Assembly (NCBI GenBank): GCA_012845835.1
Contig: JABAKD010000011.1
Coordinates: forward strand, 5,542,036-5,606,035
Length of the DNA: 64,000 bases
Origin: Undaria pinnatifida
Taxonomy: Eukaryota; Sar; Phaeophyceae; Laminariales; Alariaceae
Reading direction: 5' to 3'
A program made the position numbers and the translations under genes. Shown here piece by piece: positions 20,801 to 30,903 of the stretch. Position 1 is the first letter of the stretch; every line of letters begins with the position of its first letter. Below the pieces are notes generated by a model. The model was not told the origin of the DNA, did no database searches, and worked only from the letters and a program-made list of their open reading frames with translations.

Positions 20801-23800
20801 TAGCTTATTTTGTTCAGCAAGACAGGACACCTATTAATACCTACCTACCTACCTGTCGTTTTTAGGAGACTTCAGTAGTAAGCTTGTATAATACCGTCTT
20901 TTACGCGAAGAAAAAAACAGAGACGCCTACTGCCCCGCCTGGATTTTTTTTTTTTTTTTTTTTTTATCCTCCGGCGGATGGGGAAAAATAAAGCTTTAGC
21001 TCACCACACTTCCACGCATTTTCATACGCGTCGTGTGTCGATTTAACTCAGCTGCTTTCGCAACCCAACGCTAGCTGGCGCACCCTTCGGGTCCCATTGT
21101 AGGTATAGCGTAAGCTGTCCCTATCAGTGGTCTTCGTCACAACCCCGCCTGGATTTCTACTGTCGGAAAGGGTGTTGTTCCGATAAATATACGTCGGCAT
21201 TCCTCATTGATTGCCCTTTCAATCTCAGCCTGGCTTTCTTACAGTGAGTGCTCGTTTACCGTGTTGGTGTCCTGTACATACACCCTACAGCGCGCTGCCG
21301 GGGGTACGTTGTGAGGTGCAATACGAATAATAGAATATTGTACCCGTATACATCAGAACTCTCGTGTTCGTCATCTAGTACGGCTTTTTTTGGTACCAAC
21401 AACACTCCGGGGCAGTAGCACCGCCGGTGATCGGACTTTTGTTGATATCTACATTATAATTTTTCAAATAAAAATAAACTCCGGCTAGCTGTGAGATCGA
21501 AGATTTTGTCGAAACTCCTCATATTTATTTGCAAGCTGTGTGTGATACTTCGATCGCGCGTATTACGGGGTTGTGTGTCCTCATATATTAAGGATATAGG
21601 TCGGCGACTCGGGACCCTTGGAACTACCGTGTAGCTTGTCAGGGGCAACAGGGGGATGTGAGTCAGTCTGTGCGCGGAAACTATAAAACCCGTTTTTGAG
21701 GGGGACAAAATATGACAGCTGTGGAAGGAAATGTACCAGTTTATCAAGTGTATCCTGTAAGTCGAGTAACCGGCGAGGGGGGGGCGTTGCTTTCAAGGGC
21801 GTGGGGGCCTAGGTTAGAACAAGAGGGAGCGGGGGGGGGGGGCGGGGGGGGGGGGGGGAGCAACTTAATCTGTGCATGGAAGCTATAAATCCTTCAAGGG
21901 GACAAATCTGACGGTTGTGGAAGGAAATGTATCAGTTTATCATGTATATCCTGTAAGTCGTACAACCAGCGACGAGAGGGCGGAGTGTTCGAGGGTGGAG
22001 GGGGGGGGGGCGCGGGGCAAAAGGGTTTTAACAGCTTTAGGTCGCATAGATGTAGGGGCTTGCTATACGCGTGGTGCTAGGTCTAGGCGATGTCTATATA
22101 TATATATATATCATGTGCAGAATTAGATCATGCAGCGTGTTTACGAGTTTTCTGCTTCAGCTGTATGGTATATGTATGTACTACGTGGTGTACCTGCCGC
22201 AAGCTCGTATTATAACAGCAGTGACAAACGTCCTGCGTGTACCATAACACAACCACGTATGTATAGTGCCGCAGAGGTTTGGCGTTTTGGAGCCACGCTT
22301 TAGTTTGTGCTTTCCCTGGCAGAGTGTGTGAGATGGGCGTTCGAAGAGCTTGAGTATCAAGTGTGCACCACCCCACGCCTGAAGCAGAACGATAAATCTC
22401 ACTCGTCGGCCTTCATTGGATCAATACAGGTGTGTGAGTGTGTCTTTCTTTGCATTATATCAAGAGCGGAAGAGAGATCACTTCGGAACAGTAGCGATCA
22501 ACGTTCACCGCATGTTCCATCGTGATGACTCGACAGCACTGACAAACCGAGCATCAGGCCTGGGCTGGACCTCCGCTGGCCTGTCACATACACAAGGAGT
22601 ACACAGAAACTTACGTACGAACCCGGTAGACCGAAGTAGCCCACTCCAAAAGTCAACTCAGACTTACCAGGTATAGTTGATGCATACTGATTCCACAGAT
22701 GTCTGGTTTTGTCCCTCTCAAAGCGGGGTATACAGTTTCCGTGCGCAGAACAAGGTTGAACGTCTTAGTCCTGTTGACCCTGGGCATTAGCAGGGGAGTC
22801 ACCGACCTGTATCCTTCACGACGGTATACACACCCCGTAACACACGCGATCGAAGTATCACACGACAGATTGCAAAGCTGAGTTTTGACCAAAAAACGTT
22901 TATGGTCGATCTCACAGCTGAAGAAGTGTATTTTTTTTCAACGTCGTGTATGTAGTTGCGGCAAACGCTACATGCCGGGCATATACCCTTGCCTTGTGTA
23001 AATGTACCGGGTATGAGGGTGTGTTGTCCCGCTATGACCGCTATTAACACCGTACCTGTTTTTTTTGTTTTTTGGCGTACGGGCGGGGGAAAGTCTGGCT
23101 AAAAAAATAATACATCATCGTGAGAGATACTCCGCTTTTCCGCTTTCAGGTTCTGATTATTATTAGTAGTCTCCCCGTTCTTTTTGGTCGCACAGTATGC
23201 TGATAGCCGGCTGTCCGAGTGACCCGTGCCTCTCTATATAGCTCCGTGGGCAATTTCGTGACCACAGCGGTCTACCTGCGGTCAGCGCAGCGATGATCGA
23301 GGTACCCACGATGGAGCAAGATTGTATGCACCAACACACATACACGTACAAGAAAGTAAAATGAAGATGCGGACCAACAAAATAGCCAACATATGGACCA
23401 ACAACCCGACTATTAGTAGCACGTGTGATGACGGTTCACGCGTCGCGGCTACGGCCTCTCCGGCGGCCTGCTGATTACCTTTCTGCGCCCCCGGGTGGGT
23501 TCACGGGAGTGAGTATTGTTTGTTATTCTGTCGTTGGTGCACACACACTCACCCGCACCAACGTGGGCTCCCCCGGACAGTTTCGCGTCTACGGTCTATA
23601 CTGGGGTATTGTGGCCGGATCAAATAGAACACAGCTAGCACAGTATAGTGCTATGCCGGTCGCCCCGGTGGCGTATGAGGTTATCCTCGAGCCTGGCATT
23701 ATAGGTCAGTTTCGTGGGTTCGAATCCCCATACTCACTCATATAAATTCGTGGGGACTTTTTCTTGTGCACAAATTGACTTGCGGAAAGCGCGAGAGCGC

Positions 23801-26800
23801 GAATTAGCTAACAATCGACGAAAAATCGACGGGCAGTGGGATTGCTGAACCCTATGCGCGATAAAAATTGAAGGCAAGAACCGGGGGGAAGAAGGGGCGA
23901 CACCTGTGACCACGGCTTGTCCAGAAGCTGGAAGGTAGATGCGTGTGAGAAAACAAATATATATCAACAATGTAGTATCAAATGCCAAGTACCAGGCAGG
24001 CAGATATTTATGTCAATGGGTGGAAATATCAGTTTAGCGTCAAGAACACACACCTGTTGAATAGTAGCTATTCTATCAGGCACGCATGTTTTAGTCGTAC
24101 TGGTATATACATATATCATATTAGTATGTACATAGCAACGGCAATATTTCGCAAGCTTCCCACGCAAGTCACTATAAAATGGTCGTCATGGTGGTGCTAC
24201 ATGGTTGCACATATTGAATGTGCTATCTTACGGCCAACTACCCGATCCCTGTATGATACAGATGATAACACACCGCGAAGCTATAGCACAATGTAAATCA
24301 TAGTCCTAAATGGTTGTTCCAACTAGTTGTCTTCTATTCATCATATATAGACTATGCTAGTAACTTTATAGCAATTCATGCCGTAGCTCCAGTTCATACC
24401 CCCCCCCACCCTCCCTCTCTTCCCCCCGCCCAACGCCTCCTCCTTCCCCACCACCCGCACCATCGCCTAGACCTACCTAGCACCACGCGTATAGCAAACC
24501 CCTACATATATACATCTTTGCGACCTAAAGCTGTTGAACCCCCCCCCCCCTTCGAACACTCCGCCCTCTCCTCATTGGTTATACGCCTTGCAGGATATGC
24601 ATGATAAACTGATGCATTCCTTCCACAACCGTCAGTTTGTCCCCTTGAAGGATTTATTGTTTCCGCGCACAGATTGAGTCCCCCCCCCCCCGGCGTTGCC
24701 TCTTGTTCAAACCCATGCCCCCACGCCCTTCAAAACTCCGCCCTCCCCTCGCCGGTTATTCGACTTACAGGATTCACTTGATAAACTGGTGCATTTCCTT
24801 CCACAGCTGTCAGATTTTGTCCCCCTCAAAAACGGGTTTTATATTTTCCGCGCACAGACTGATTACTATCACCCTGTTGACCCTGGTACAAGCTACACTG
24901 TAGTTCCAAGGGGAGTCGCCGACCTACATCCTTAATGAGGACACACAACCCGTATCACGCGCGATCGGAGTATCACACACACAGCTTGCAAAGATGAGTG
25001 TCGACAAAATCTTCGATCTCACGGCTGGAGCGTATTTTTATTTTTATAATATATAGCCTATATATTAGTCCTGTTGGCCCTGGCATTAGCAGGGGAGTCG
25101 CCGACCTGTATCCTTCACGAGGTTATACACACCATGTAACACGCGCGATCGAAGTATCACACGCAGCTTGCAAAGCTGAGTTTTGATCACAAAATAATTT
25201 TTGATCGATCTCACAGCTGAAGTGTATTTTTATTTAATAGAAAGTATAGACTATAGTCTAGACATATCGGGGGTACCTTGTACTACTACTGTGACAGTTG
25301 TTCTTGTGTGCGTGGCTTTTGCTGCTACTGTGCCCGTGTCCTTTGGTAAATAAAGCAGACTATTCAGGGTAGTTCCATGTTTGCTCTCACTCGTATATAC
25401 TGTTTCAGCGCATACAATCGGTACAGATACATTTTGCCGCCATTGATGATGACGATGACGATATGATTCTGCTTGTTGTAACAATGTTACATGAAATACT
25501 ATAGACTACACACTGCAGTAAAAACTAGAATAGCTTTTACGTATGATGAGCGAACACCACTTATGTTCACAGATCTGGCTTGGCACGACGAGGAGACGGG
25601 AAAGGGGACAACAAAAACAGTAGTTCGCCACGGCTTTGCCGGCTAATAACATATAACTACTTGAAACCGGCGTCCCTGGTTATATTATAAAAAACGAAAA
25701 TACACTCCAGCTGTGAGATCGAAGATTTGTTATATATATAGCATGAATGCTGCCGATCGGCACGCAGTGGGTGTTTTTCGTTTACCCCTTTTCTTTCAGT
25801 TCGCCGAGTGCGCGTGATACTCACATATACGAGAATACAGTATACACCGGACACTCTTCTTACTATGTAGAGTACAGTACAGTACAGTACTGACAATTCT
25901 CCTTCTCGGCCGGGCTAACATATGCTATAAGGCGGGCGGTGTTGCCCCTCGATTTCAGCTCGTACAAAACATGTGTTACGTGTTTTTGTTAATAATAGTC
26001 TTCGTGCAAAGTCGAGCCAACATTCAAATTCTTAAGTTCCGTCTTGTCCTTTTGCAAGCTGGCTTCTGTTGTTGGTGATTCGCGGTGCGGTATGGATAGT
26101 CCTTCGTGCGGTGATGGGAACGTTGAACGTCTGTGTCTAGGTTTTTCGTGCGCTGCTGGCGGTTCGTTGTGGTTGTAGTGCCACGGTTTGGTTGCCTCAT
26201 ACAGATTGTATTGCTACAGCAGGCAAGCATGTAATAATGTTGGTGAAAAAGCCTAGGACGATGGGTTGGGTGGTTGATGCGAGTCAGAACCAAAGGGCTC
26301 ACGGATGGATTGATCGATAAGCCATGTCCGTAAAAATTGACGAGATACAACCATTGCAGTCCGTACACACCGACAAGGAGCTTAGTCTATAGAAAAGCAA
26401 TCGCGGGACGTCGGGACGACAATGTGGCTACAAGACCGCGCGTGGTGTTGCTATCGGACCGAGTGCCATACATACATCGTTGCACCTCTGTGCTTGCCGC
26501 ATTTTTTGTTTAATGTGCGGGACATAATTAATTAAGTACCGTTTACTCCTCCACTGCTGTGTTGGGTGTACTCGTTGCCTCGCCCCTCTTTTCCACGCAG
26601 GGACGACCCAGTGATCGACTACTGCCCTCACTGCTACAACGCCAGAGGACCCGAACACACAAGAGAGCGAGCGGAAAAACTCACTGACCCGGCAATCCTG
26701 GACATGTACGGGGGGGGCGAGTTTCCTCTTCTGTACACGGATTTTGCGGAGAACGGGAACTATCTGGAGCCAGAAGAAATCGCTGTTCGTCACGGCGTCT

Positions 26801-28575
26801 GCGGTGATCCCGAGCAGGTTAGTTGGAGTGTGTGTCTTCGTTGCATTTTCGTGCACTGATTCGGTGCGCAGAGGCGCATGTATCCCAGCGCCGCCACACT
26901 TCAATACAATGTTCTGCTCGGCATGTAAGTGGTCTGGTTGCGAGTGAACAGCACTCTATAGTCTCCTATGTGGGCTACTTCCACTAGTTGTCATAAATAT
27001 TTCGCCAAGGGTGCGTTGACTTCTACAAGTAATGACGCCAATTGGTTTAGGTGGGAGGCTACATGTTTGCTGACATCGTTCGTTCGTTCGTTCGTTCGTT
27101 TCTATGCTCCCGCGATCCCGCACACAGCATTCCGAGGAAGGGTCCAACACGTACAGCACTCCTAACCGGGAATGGGAAGTCCTCGGCTCCTTCCAGAGTG
27201 GACAGGTGCTAGAGATGGACCTCATCATGAACACGAACCATATGGTGAGTGCAATAGAACCAGCTGTCTTCCAGCTTTCTTGGGCGGTGCCGTTTCATCA
27301 CGACGACGGAGCAAACCTAACGTCTGGTTGATCATTAGAATATCGTGGTTATTTCATAACTTGCCAATAAACCCCACGCGCGAAATCTGGTGTTTATAGG
27401 GAGCCCCAACCGACCGAGTAAACAACTCTTGGGCGCAACCAGGACAGTAATAAAACATGCCGCGGCGCACTTGAAGGGAAACACCCATGAGGGGGTTATT
27501 GGCATGTCCAGGCACTCAGTAGAACAACCTTCATATGTCGCGTCTGGGGACACGTGCCATTTAGAGCGAAGACAGACGAGTTTCAGCAGCACCGTGCTTG
27601 GTGGCACGTGTAATAGGTCCATTTAGCAATTTTTGAACCGGGTTCTTGCGGTCGTAGCGCACCTCGCGTGCGCGTAAACGTGAATGTGAAGGCCAAAGCT
27701 GATGTTTAAGGTCTGCGTTAAAGGCCTTCTACTCAATCCCATCCATCCGTCACCTACATACGCAGGGTCACTGCGAGTTCTTCATCTGCAACTCCGCCGA
27801 CCTCGACGACCCCGAAGGAGTGGCCACCCAGGAATGCTTCAACAAGCACCCCCTTACCCGTGCTCCGGACGACGGCTCCGCTAGCCCGATCGACCCCAAC
27901 TACCCCGGGCGCTACTACGTTGACCCGGAGTGTCGCGCCGACGAAATTGAGCAGAGCAAGGCCGACGATGCGCCGGAAGGACAAAACATCAGGATGCGCT
28001 ACGTGCTCCCCGACATCGAGTGCGAGCACTGCGTTCTCCAGATGGTTTACTGTGAGTTGCCGCGATTGTGTTTGTCGGGGGGGGGGGGTTATGATGATCA
28101 TCATGTTGGTTGGTCCTGTCGAAGAAGGGGTGGTATCTTGATTTTACTCTATTTGCGTTCTGGTTTGGTTTTCTCAGCGTCGGGTAAGGGCGGAGATCTT
28201 GCTCTACAGCTCGGCCCCCGGACACTGCCCCTCGCATGCACTCTGCGTTGTCGTACCACGAAATGCTCGCTAGATCATCGCGGGCATTTCACTCTTCTGT
28301 TGCGGCCTAATGTACTCACATCACCCAACTCCCCACGCCCCACTGTGCGCTCTGTCCCCTCTTCACGCATGCTCCTGTCGTTGACAGACACCGGTAACAC
28401 GTGTAAGCACATAGGATATGACGAATTCAACCCGGAGTCATGGCCTAGCAAGTGCGCTCCCAACAAGTCGGACTGGATTGAGCTGTACCGTGGCATCTGC
28501 GGTACGGAAAATTATCCGTACGGGGAGGTCTACCCGGAGCAGTTTTGGGCTTGCTCCGACATCAGCATCTCGTGA
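17638..28575 (+). CDS. Secreted LPMO-like protein, copy 1 (five exons)
   Basis: Join 17638-17828, 26601-26817, 27128-27244, 27766-28051 and 28388-28575: 999 nt, 332 residues plus TGA; all introns GT..AG with consistent phase. A short N-terminal extension and a hydrophobic segment (about 24-37) form a signal peptide. Cleavage after VDG (41-43) would expose His44, as required for the copper-binding N-terminal His of LPMOs. HVAQVFPISR matches the Hx..PxSR start. Then come CPHC (about 73), GVCGDP (about 130), NH at 173-174 in NHMGHCEFFIC (probable second copper His, H174), CVLQMVYYTGNTC (about 263) and the terminal EQFWACSDISIS with a likely axial Phe323. About a dozen Cys fit an extracellular disulfide-rich fold. 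Family knowledge: PF03067/AA15-type enzymes oxidatively cut chitin or cellulose. The substrate is unknown here. The two tandem ATGs at 17638/17641 leave the start ambiguous by one residue. Confidence 0.83.
18690..18785 (-). repeat. MITE-2-related fragment
   Basis: Read on the minus strand it has AGAAACCCTTTTTGGGGACAA, TTAGTATAGGAGGGAT and GGGCTCTAAA. This resembles 42690-42760 and 44150-44210, which lead into the right end of the MITE-2 family. Confidence 0.45.
19238..20147 (+). mobile_element. Foldback G-tract element, complete copy with both TIRs
   Basis: The best complete member of the family. The left terminal repeat (19238-about 19385) starts TATATTATAAAAATAAAAAT and continues with ACACTCCAGCTGTGAGATCG, GCAAGCTGTGTGTGATACTC and GATCGCGCG. 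The right terminal repeat (about 20016-20147) is its reverse complement, so the TIRs are roughly 130 bp. The inside has no ORF but carries two related half-units, each with an AACTATA/CCGT..GA block and a pure G run (19606-19628 and 19770-19792). It is a non-autonomous DNA transposon; the transposase family is unknown. Confidence 0.75.
20947..21142 (-). mobile_element. SINE copy 1 with poly(A) tail and target duplication
   Basis: On the minus strand the element starts TTGTGACGAAGACCACTGAT (21142), passes GGGACCCGAAGGGTGCGCC and GGGTTGCGAAAGCAGCTG, and ends with a long A tail (T run 20944-20965 on plus). It is flanked by an exact 14-bp direct repeat, CCCCGCCTGGATTT, at 20933-20946 and 21143-21156. 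A near-identical copy sits at 30713-30903. Length, tail and target duplication identify a retroposed RNA; the parent RNA was not recognised. Confidence 0.88.
21460..22110 (+). repeat. Foldback G-tract element, 5' part
   Basis: Starts with the terminal repeat (CTAGCTGTGAGATCGAAGAT, GCAAGCTGTGTGTGATACTT) and runs through both half-units with G runs at about 21831-21858 and 22000-22011. It ends after GGTCTAGGCGATG in a TA microsatellite without the right terminal repeat. Confidence 0.75.
22690..22945 (-). repeat. Foldback element terminal fragment
   Basis: Minus-oriented terminal segment: TTTTGTCCCTCTCAAAGCGG, CCTGTTGACCCTGG, GGGGAGTCACCGACCT and GATCTCACAGCTGAAG. No internal G tracts. It shares subfamily-specific changes with 25063-25232. 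Confidence 0.7.
23508..23738 (+). other. Possible structured RNA or SINE with tRNA-like B box
   Basis: The ends pair perfectly over 9 bp (AGTGAGTAT 23508-23516 with ATACTCACT 23730-23738). Inside are a 9-bp hairpin (CGTTGGTGC 23532-23540 with GCACCAACG 23555-23563), a 7-bp stem (CTATACT 23596-23602 with AGTATAG 23642-23648) and a pol III B-box-like GGTTCGAATCC (23717-23727). The tRNA stems themselves do not pair well, so it is not called a tRNA. Confidence 0.35.
24380..25232 (-). repeat. Foldback G-tract element plus adjoining terminal fragment
   Basis: 24380-25062 is a nearly full half-element in minus orientation: C tracts at 24400-24428, 24540-24550 and 24681-24691, CATCGCCTAGACCTAC, CACTTGATAAACTGGTGCAT, CACCCTGTTGACCCTGG, GGAGTCGCCGACCTACATCC and GATCTCACGGCTGGAG. 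A second terminal fragment follows directly (25063-25232, GGGGAGTCGCCGACCTGTATCC to GATCTCACAGCTGAAGTG), resembling 22690-22945. Confidence 0.75.
25687..25735 (+). repeat. Foldback element terminal stub
   Basis: Only the outermost terminal repeat remains: ACACTCCAGCTGTGAGATCG and a few flanking bases. Confidence 0.65.
26601..26817 (+). CDS. LPMO-like gene 1, exon 2
   Basis: The acceptor CGCAG ends at 26600 and the first base completes the split TGG codon. Encodes residues 65-136 (DDPVIDYCPHCYN ... GVCGDPEQ). The donor is GTTAGT at 26818. Confidence 0.85.
27128..27244 (+). CDS. LPMO-like gene 1, exon 3
   Basis: The acceptor CACACAG ends at 27127, downstream of a (CGTT)n tract also present in copy 2. 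Encodes residues 137-175, ending ...MNTNHM. The donor GTGAGT follows, so the intron interrupts the second copper-site motif. Confidence 0.85.
27766..28051 (+). CDS. LPMO-like gene 1, exon 4
   Basis: Starts GHCEFFICNSADL after acceptor CGCAG and ends in CVLQMVY plus one base. The donor GTGAGT is at 28052. Five or more Cys are in this exon. Confidence 0.87.
28388..28575 (+). CDS. LPMO-like gene 1, exon 5
   Basis: After acceptor GACAG it encodes YTGNTCKHIGYDEFNP ... EQFWACSDISIS and stops at TGA 28573-28575. Confidence 0.87.
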
Positions 28576-29100
28576 GTTTATATTCACTGCACAAGGTGAT
28601 CGTGTTTGAATGTTCGTGAGTTCGTGAGCACACGTACATATACAGACGTGTTAGAATTTTATTGTTCAGTGAATCCGTGGAGTTGGGAGCGTACTATTAT
28701 ACATATAATTATAATATTTCGGGAAGCGTGCCCAGGCCTTGAGCGTGTGTATCACGGTCGGAAGAAAGGCGGACTCAACAAGACAGAAAGCAGGCGCGCA
28801 CACTCGCATCCTCCGAGCGGGCGTAGCGTCGTGACAAGCACATTGCTTTCTAGTTGTATTTACTGGGACGATCAAGTGGAATATGTGTGTTATGCACTTG
28901 ATGACGCGGAGGCTCACAACCCCGCCGCACATGAAGTTAACGCCAACGACACGTTTCGGTCACCACACGTAGTGCGCGATTCCTCTGTGTTTTGTCGCGC
29001 CCCCTCTACCAACCGTGACCTAAATGCATCAACGACGCCATCCCCGATCCCCTCGACAGGTAGGAGAAGCTACCGCTGACACAACGGGTATCATCAGACC
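28576..29100 (+). other. 3' flank/UTR of LPMO-like gene 1
   Basis: Shared with the downstream side of gene 2 on the minus strand (about 38950-39223): GTTCGTGAGTTCGTGAG, GTGAATCC.TG and CTTGAGCGTGTGTATCAC.G. The frame at 28606-29079 crosses this conserved non-coding flank and is not called a gene. Confidence 0.5.
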
Positions 29101-30712
29101 TGATAACCGAACCTTCAACGGGTTTCCAACTCGACGTCGACCTGCTTGAGAAATTAATTTCGGCCTTGAGGGAGTCAAACGGTTCCTCGAACGCTGGTCA
29201 GCTGCACGAGTGGGGACGATATCACAATAATCCTGAGGTCTGTAGGAACGAAAAGAGCCTATTGCCGTCTGCCATCACCACCGCCGCCACCGCTACACCA
29301 CCCGCCTATTCTTCCATACGTCAAGGCTCCAGCGTGCACAGGGCAGTGAGCACTTAACCCTTTCACTATCGCAGAGTTTAGCACACATTTTGTCCTAGCG
29401 ATGTGTTCCCGAAAACGTTGGTGCGGTGCTAAAGAGGTTGTGTCACTGTCACTGTAGCGGTTAGTGTTAGAAGCAGTGCGACAGGCGGGGTCATTTGGGG
29501 GGAAGGGGGTGGAGGGGTGGCTAGCCCCAGTTTTAGACGATGTTCGCACAGCAGCGAAAGGGGTGCACCACCATCATTCCGCCATGCATAGAAGAAAAGA
29601 GCCGATCAAAGGACGACGGGACGTTGGTGTACGAGAGGCAAAGAACAGCTTATACAGCGTACACATGTTTGTTTTTTAATAGGAAAAAGGTGCAGTTTTA
29701 GTTATGGTGGAACATGCCACCACGTATACAGTAAGAAAGTTGTTAGAATCGCTGGATGTGGACCATGAGGACGAGGAGGGGGGTCTTGACGTAGTCTTCG
29801 ACCCCAATGATGTTTGCGAGGGAGACTATTGTGTTGGGTTGACCTATTTTGGAGTTTCCCCACCCCAAACGATAGTTTCGATGTTGTTGTGTTCTTGTTG
29901 TTGTTCGTTTATTTTTACTTGTTGAAAGGGTAATGCGTTGGCTTTACTTGCTTCATGTGCACACAATTACTGGGCTCCGCGGCGTGAAAAGTGAGTCTGC
30001 TGCCGTTGCTGGAAATTGAAACGGCCATCGTTTGACCTTCGAAGGACAGGATTGGCCAGTATATACACAATTTTGAATGGCGTCATACCGTAGTACAACG
30101 TAGTCCTTTATATTACGATTGAGGTAGGTAGGTGGCCGTTGTGTGGCAGCATCGCCCGTGCCGGAATCAAAAACTAATGTCGAGCTATGCAACAGCAGAG
30201 GTGGGGAGATCGGGGGATATGTGAATGAAAAAACGTATGGTAGTTCGAAGAGCCCGCCAGGGCGGTGATTGTGAGCTAGACGTATTTATATATATGAGGA
30301 AGGGTCGAGACCTGGGAGGGAAGTACGTGGTTTCCCCTCAGCGTTTGTAACTCGGGCTGCTAATCATCGAGCGTTAACAATCGGTGTTAGCGCCGATATG
30401 ATAGTTGCTCATTTGTTGCACGTTTATTTTGTATGTCACCCCAGGAATTTTGACAACCAGGTTGACAGTGTGTAGTCTGTTGTGGTGTTGCGCTAGACGA
30501 CCTGTGTAGGCTCTAAAGCCTGTGATAGGGGTTTGGTGGTGTTTAGTGTATTGTGTGTTATTGGAACAAGGGAAGGCTTGGTATCCACGTAGAGAACAGG
30601 ATCTAGGTGAAACAAGTCATGTGTACTTGCGGGCCTATTTACTCTTCGATAGAGAACATCAACATTGGATAAACCAAATAACATTTAAAACGCAGCACGC
30701 CAGCACGTATCA
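29101..30712. other. No gene recognised
   Basis: Several short frames without domains; the one at 29704-29925 has an acidic stretch but no homologous motif. It could be the remaining 3' UTR and intergenic DNA. Confidence 0.35.
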
Positions 30713-30903
30713 TTTTTTTTTTTTTTATCCTCCGGCCGATGGGGAAAAATAAAGCTTTAGCTCACCACACTTCCACGTATTTTCATACGCGTCGTGTGTC
30801 GATTTAACTCAGCTGCTTTCGCAGCCCAACGCTAGCTGGCGCACCCTTCGGGTCCCATTGTAGGTATAGCGTAAGCTGTCCCTATCAGTGGTCTTCGTTA
30901 CAA
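30713..30903 (-). mobile_element. SINE copy 2
   Basis: Nearly identical to 20947-21142, including the A tail (T run at 30713-30726 on plus). Differences seen are few single-base changes. The plus-strand sequence beyond its 5' end has a GGCAGCGCAAGCTGCC hairpin (30908-30923). A target duplication was not evident. Confidence 0.85.

Larger units (their letters stand above)
17829..26600 (+). other. Intron 1 of LPMO-like gene 1 (8.8 kb)
   Basis: Begins GTGAGT and ends CGCAG. It is packed with repeats: (GTT)n at about 17865-17893, short self-complementary TAGTCTAGACTA/TATAC motifs at 18300-18480, foldback G-tract copies, a SINE, an AT/GTAC microsatellite at about 25868-25890 and a predicted structured segment at 23508-23738. 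No other protein gene was recognised. Its length and content suggest growth by repeated insertion. Confidence 0.75.

Noticed and set aside
28606-29079. 157-codon plus-strand ORF after LPMO-like gene 1
   Set aside because: Lies in the 3' flank, which is conserved as non-coding DNA with gene 2; no domain; the frame is not kept in the paralogous flank.
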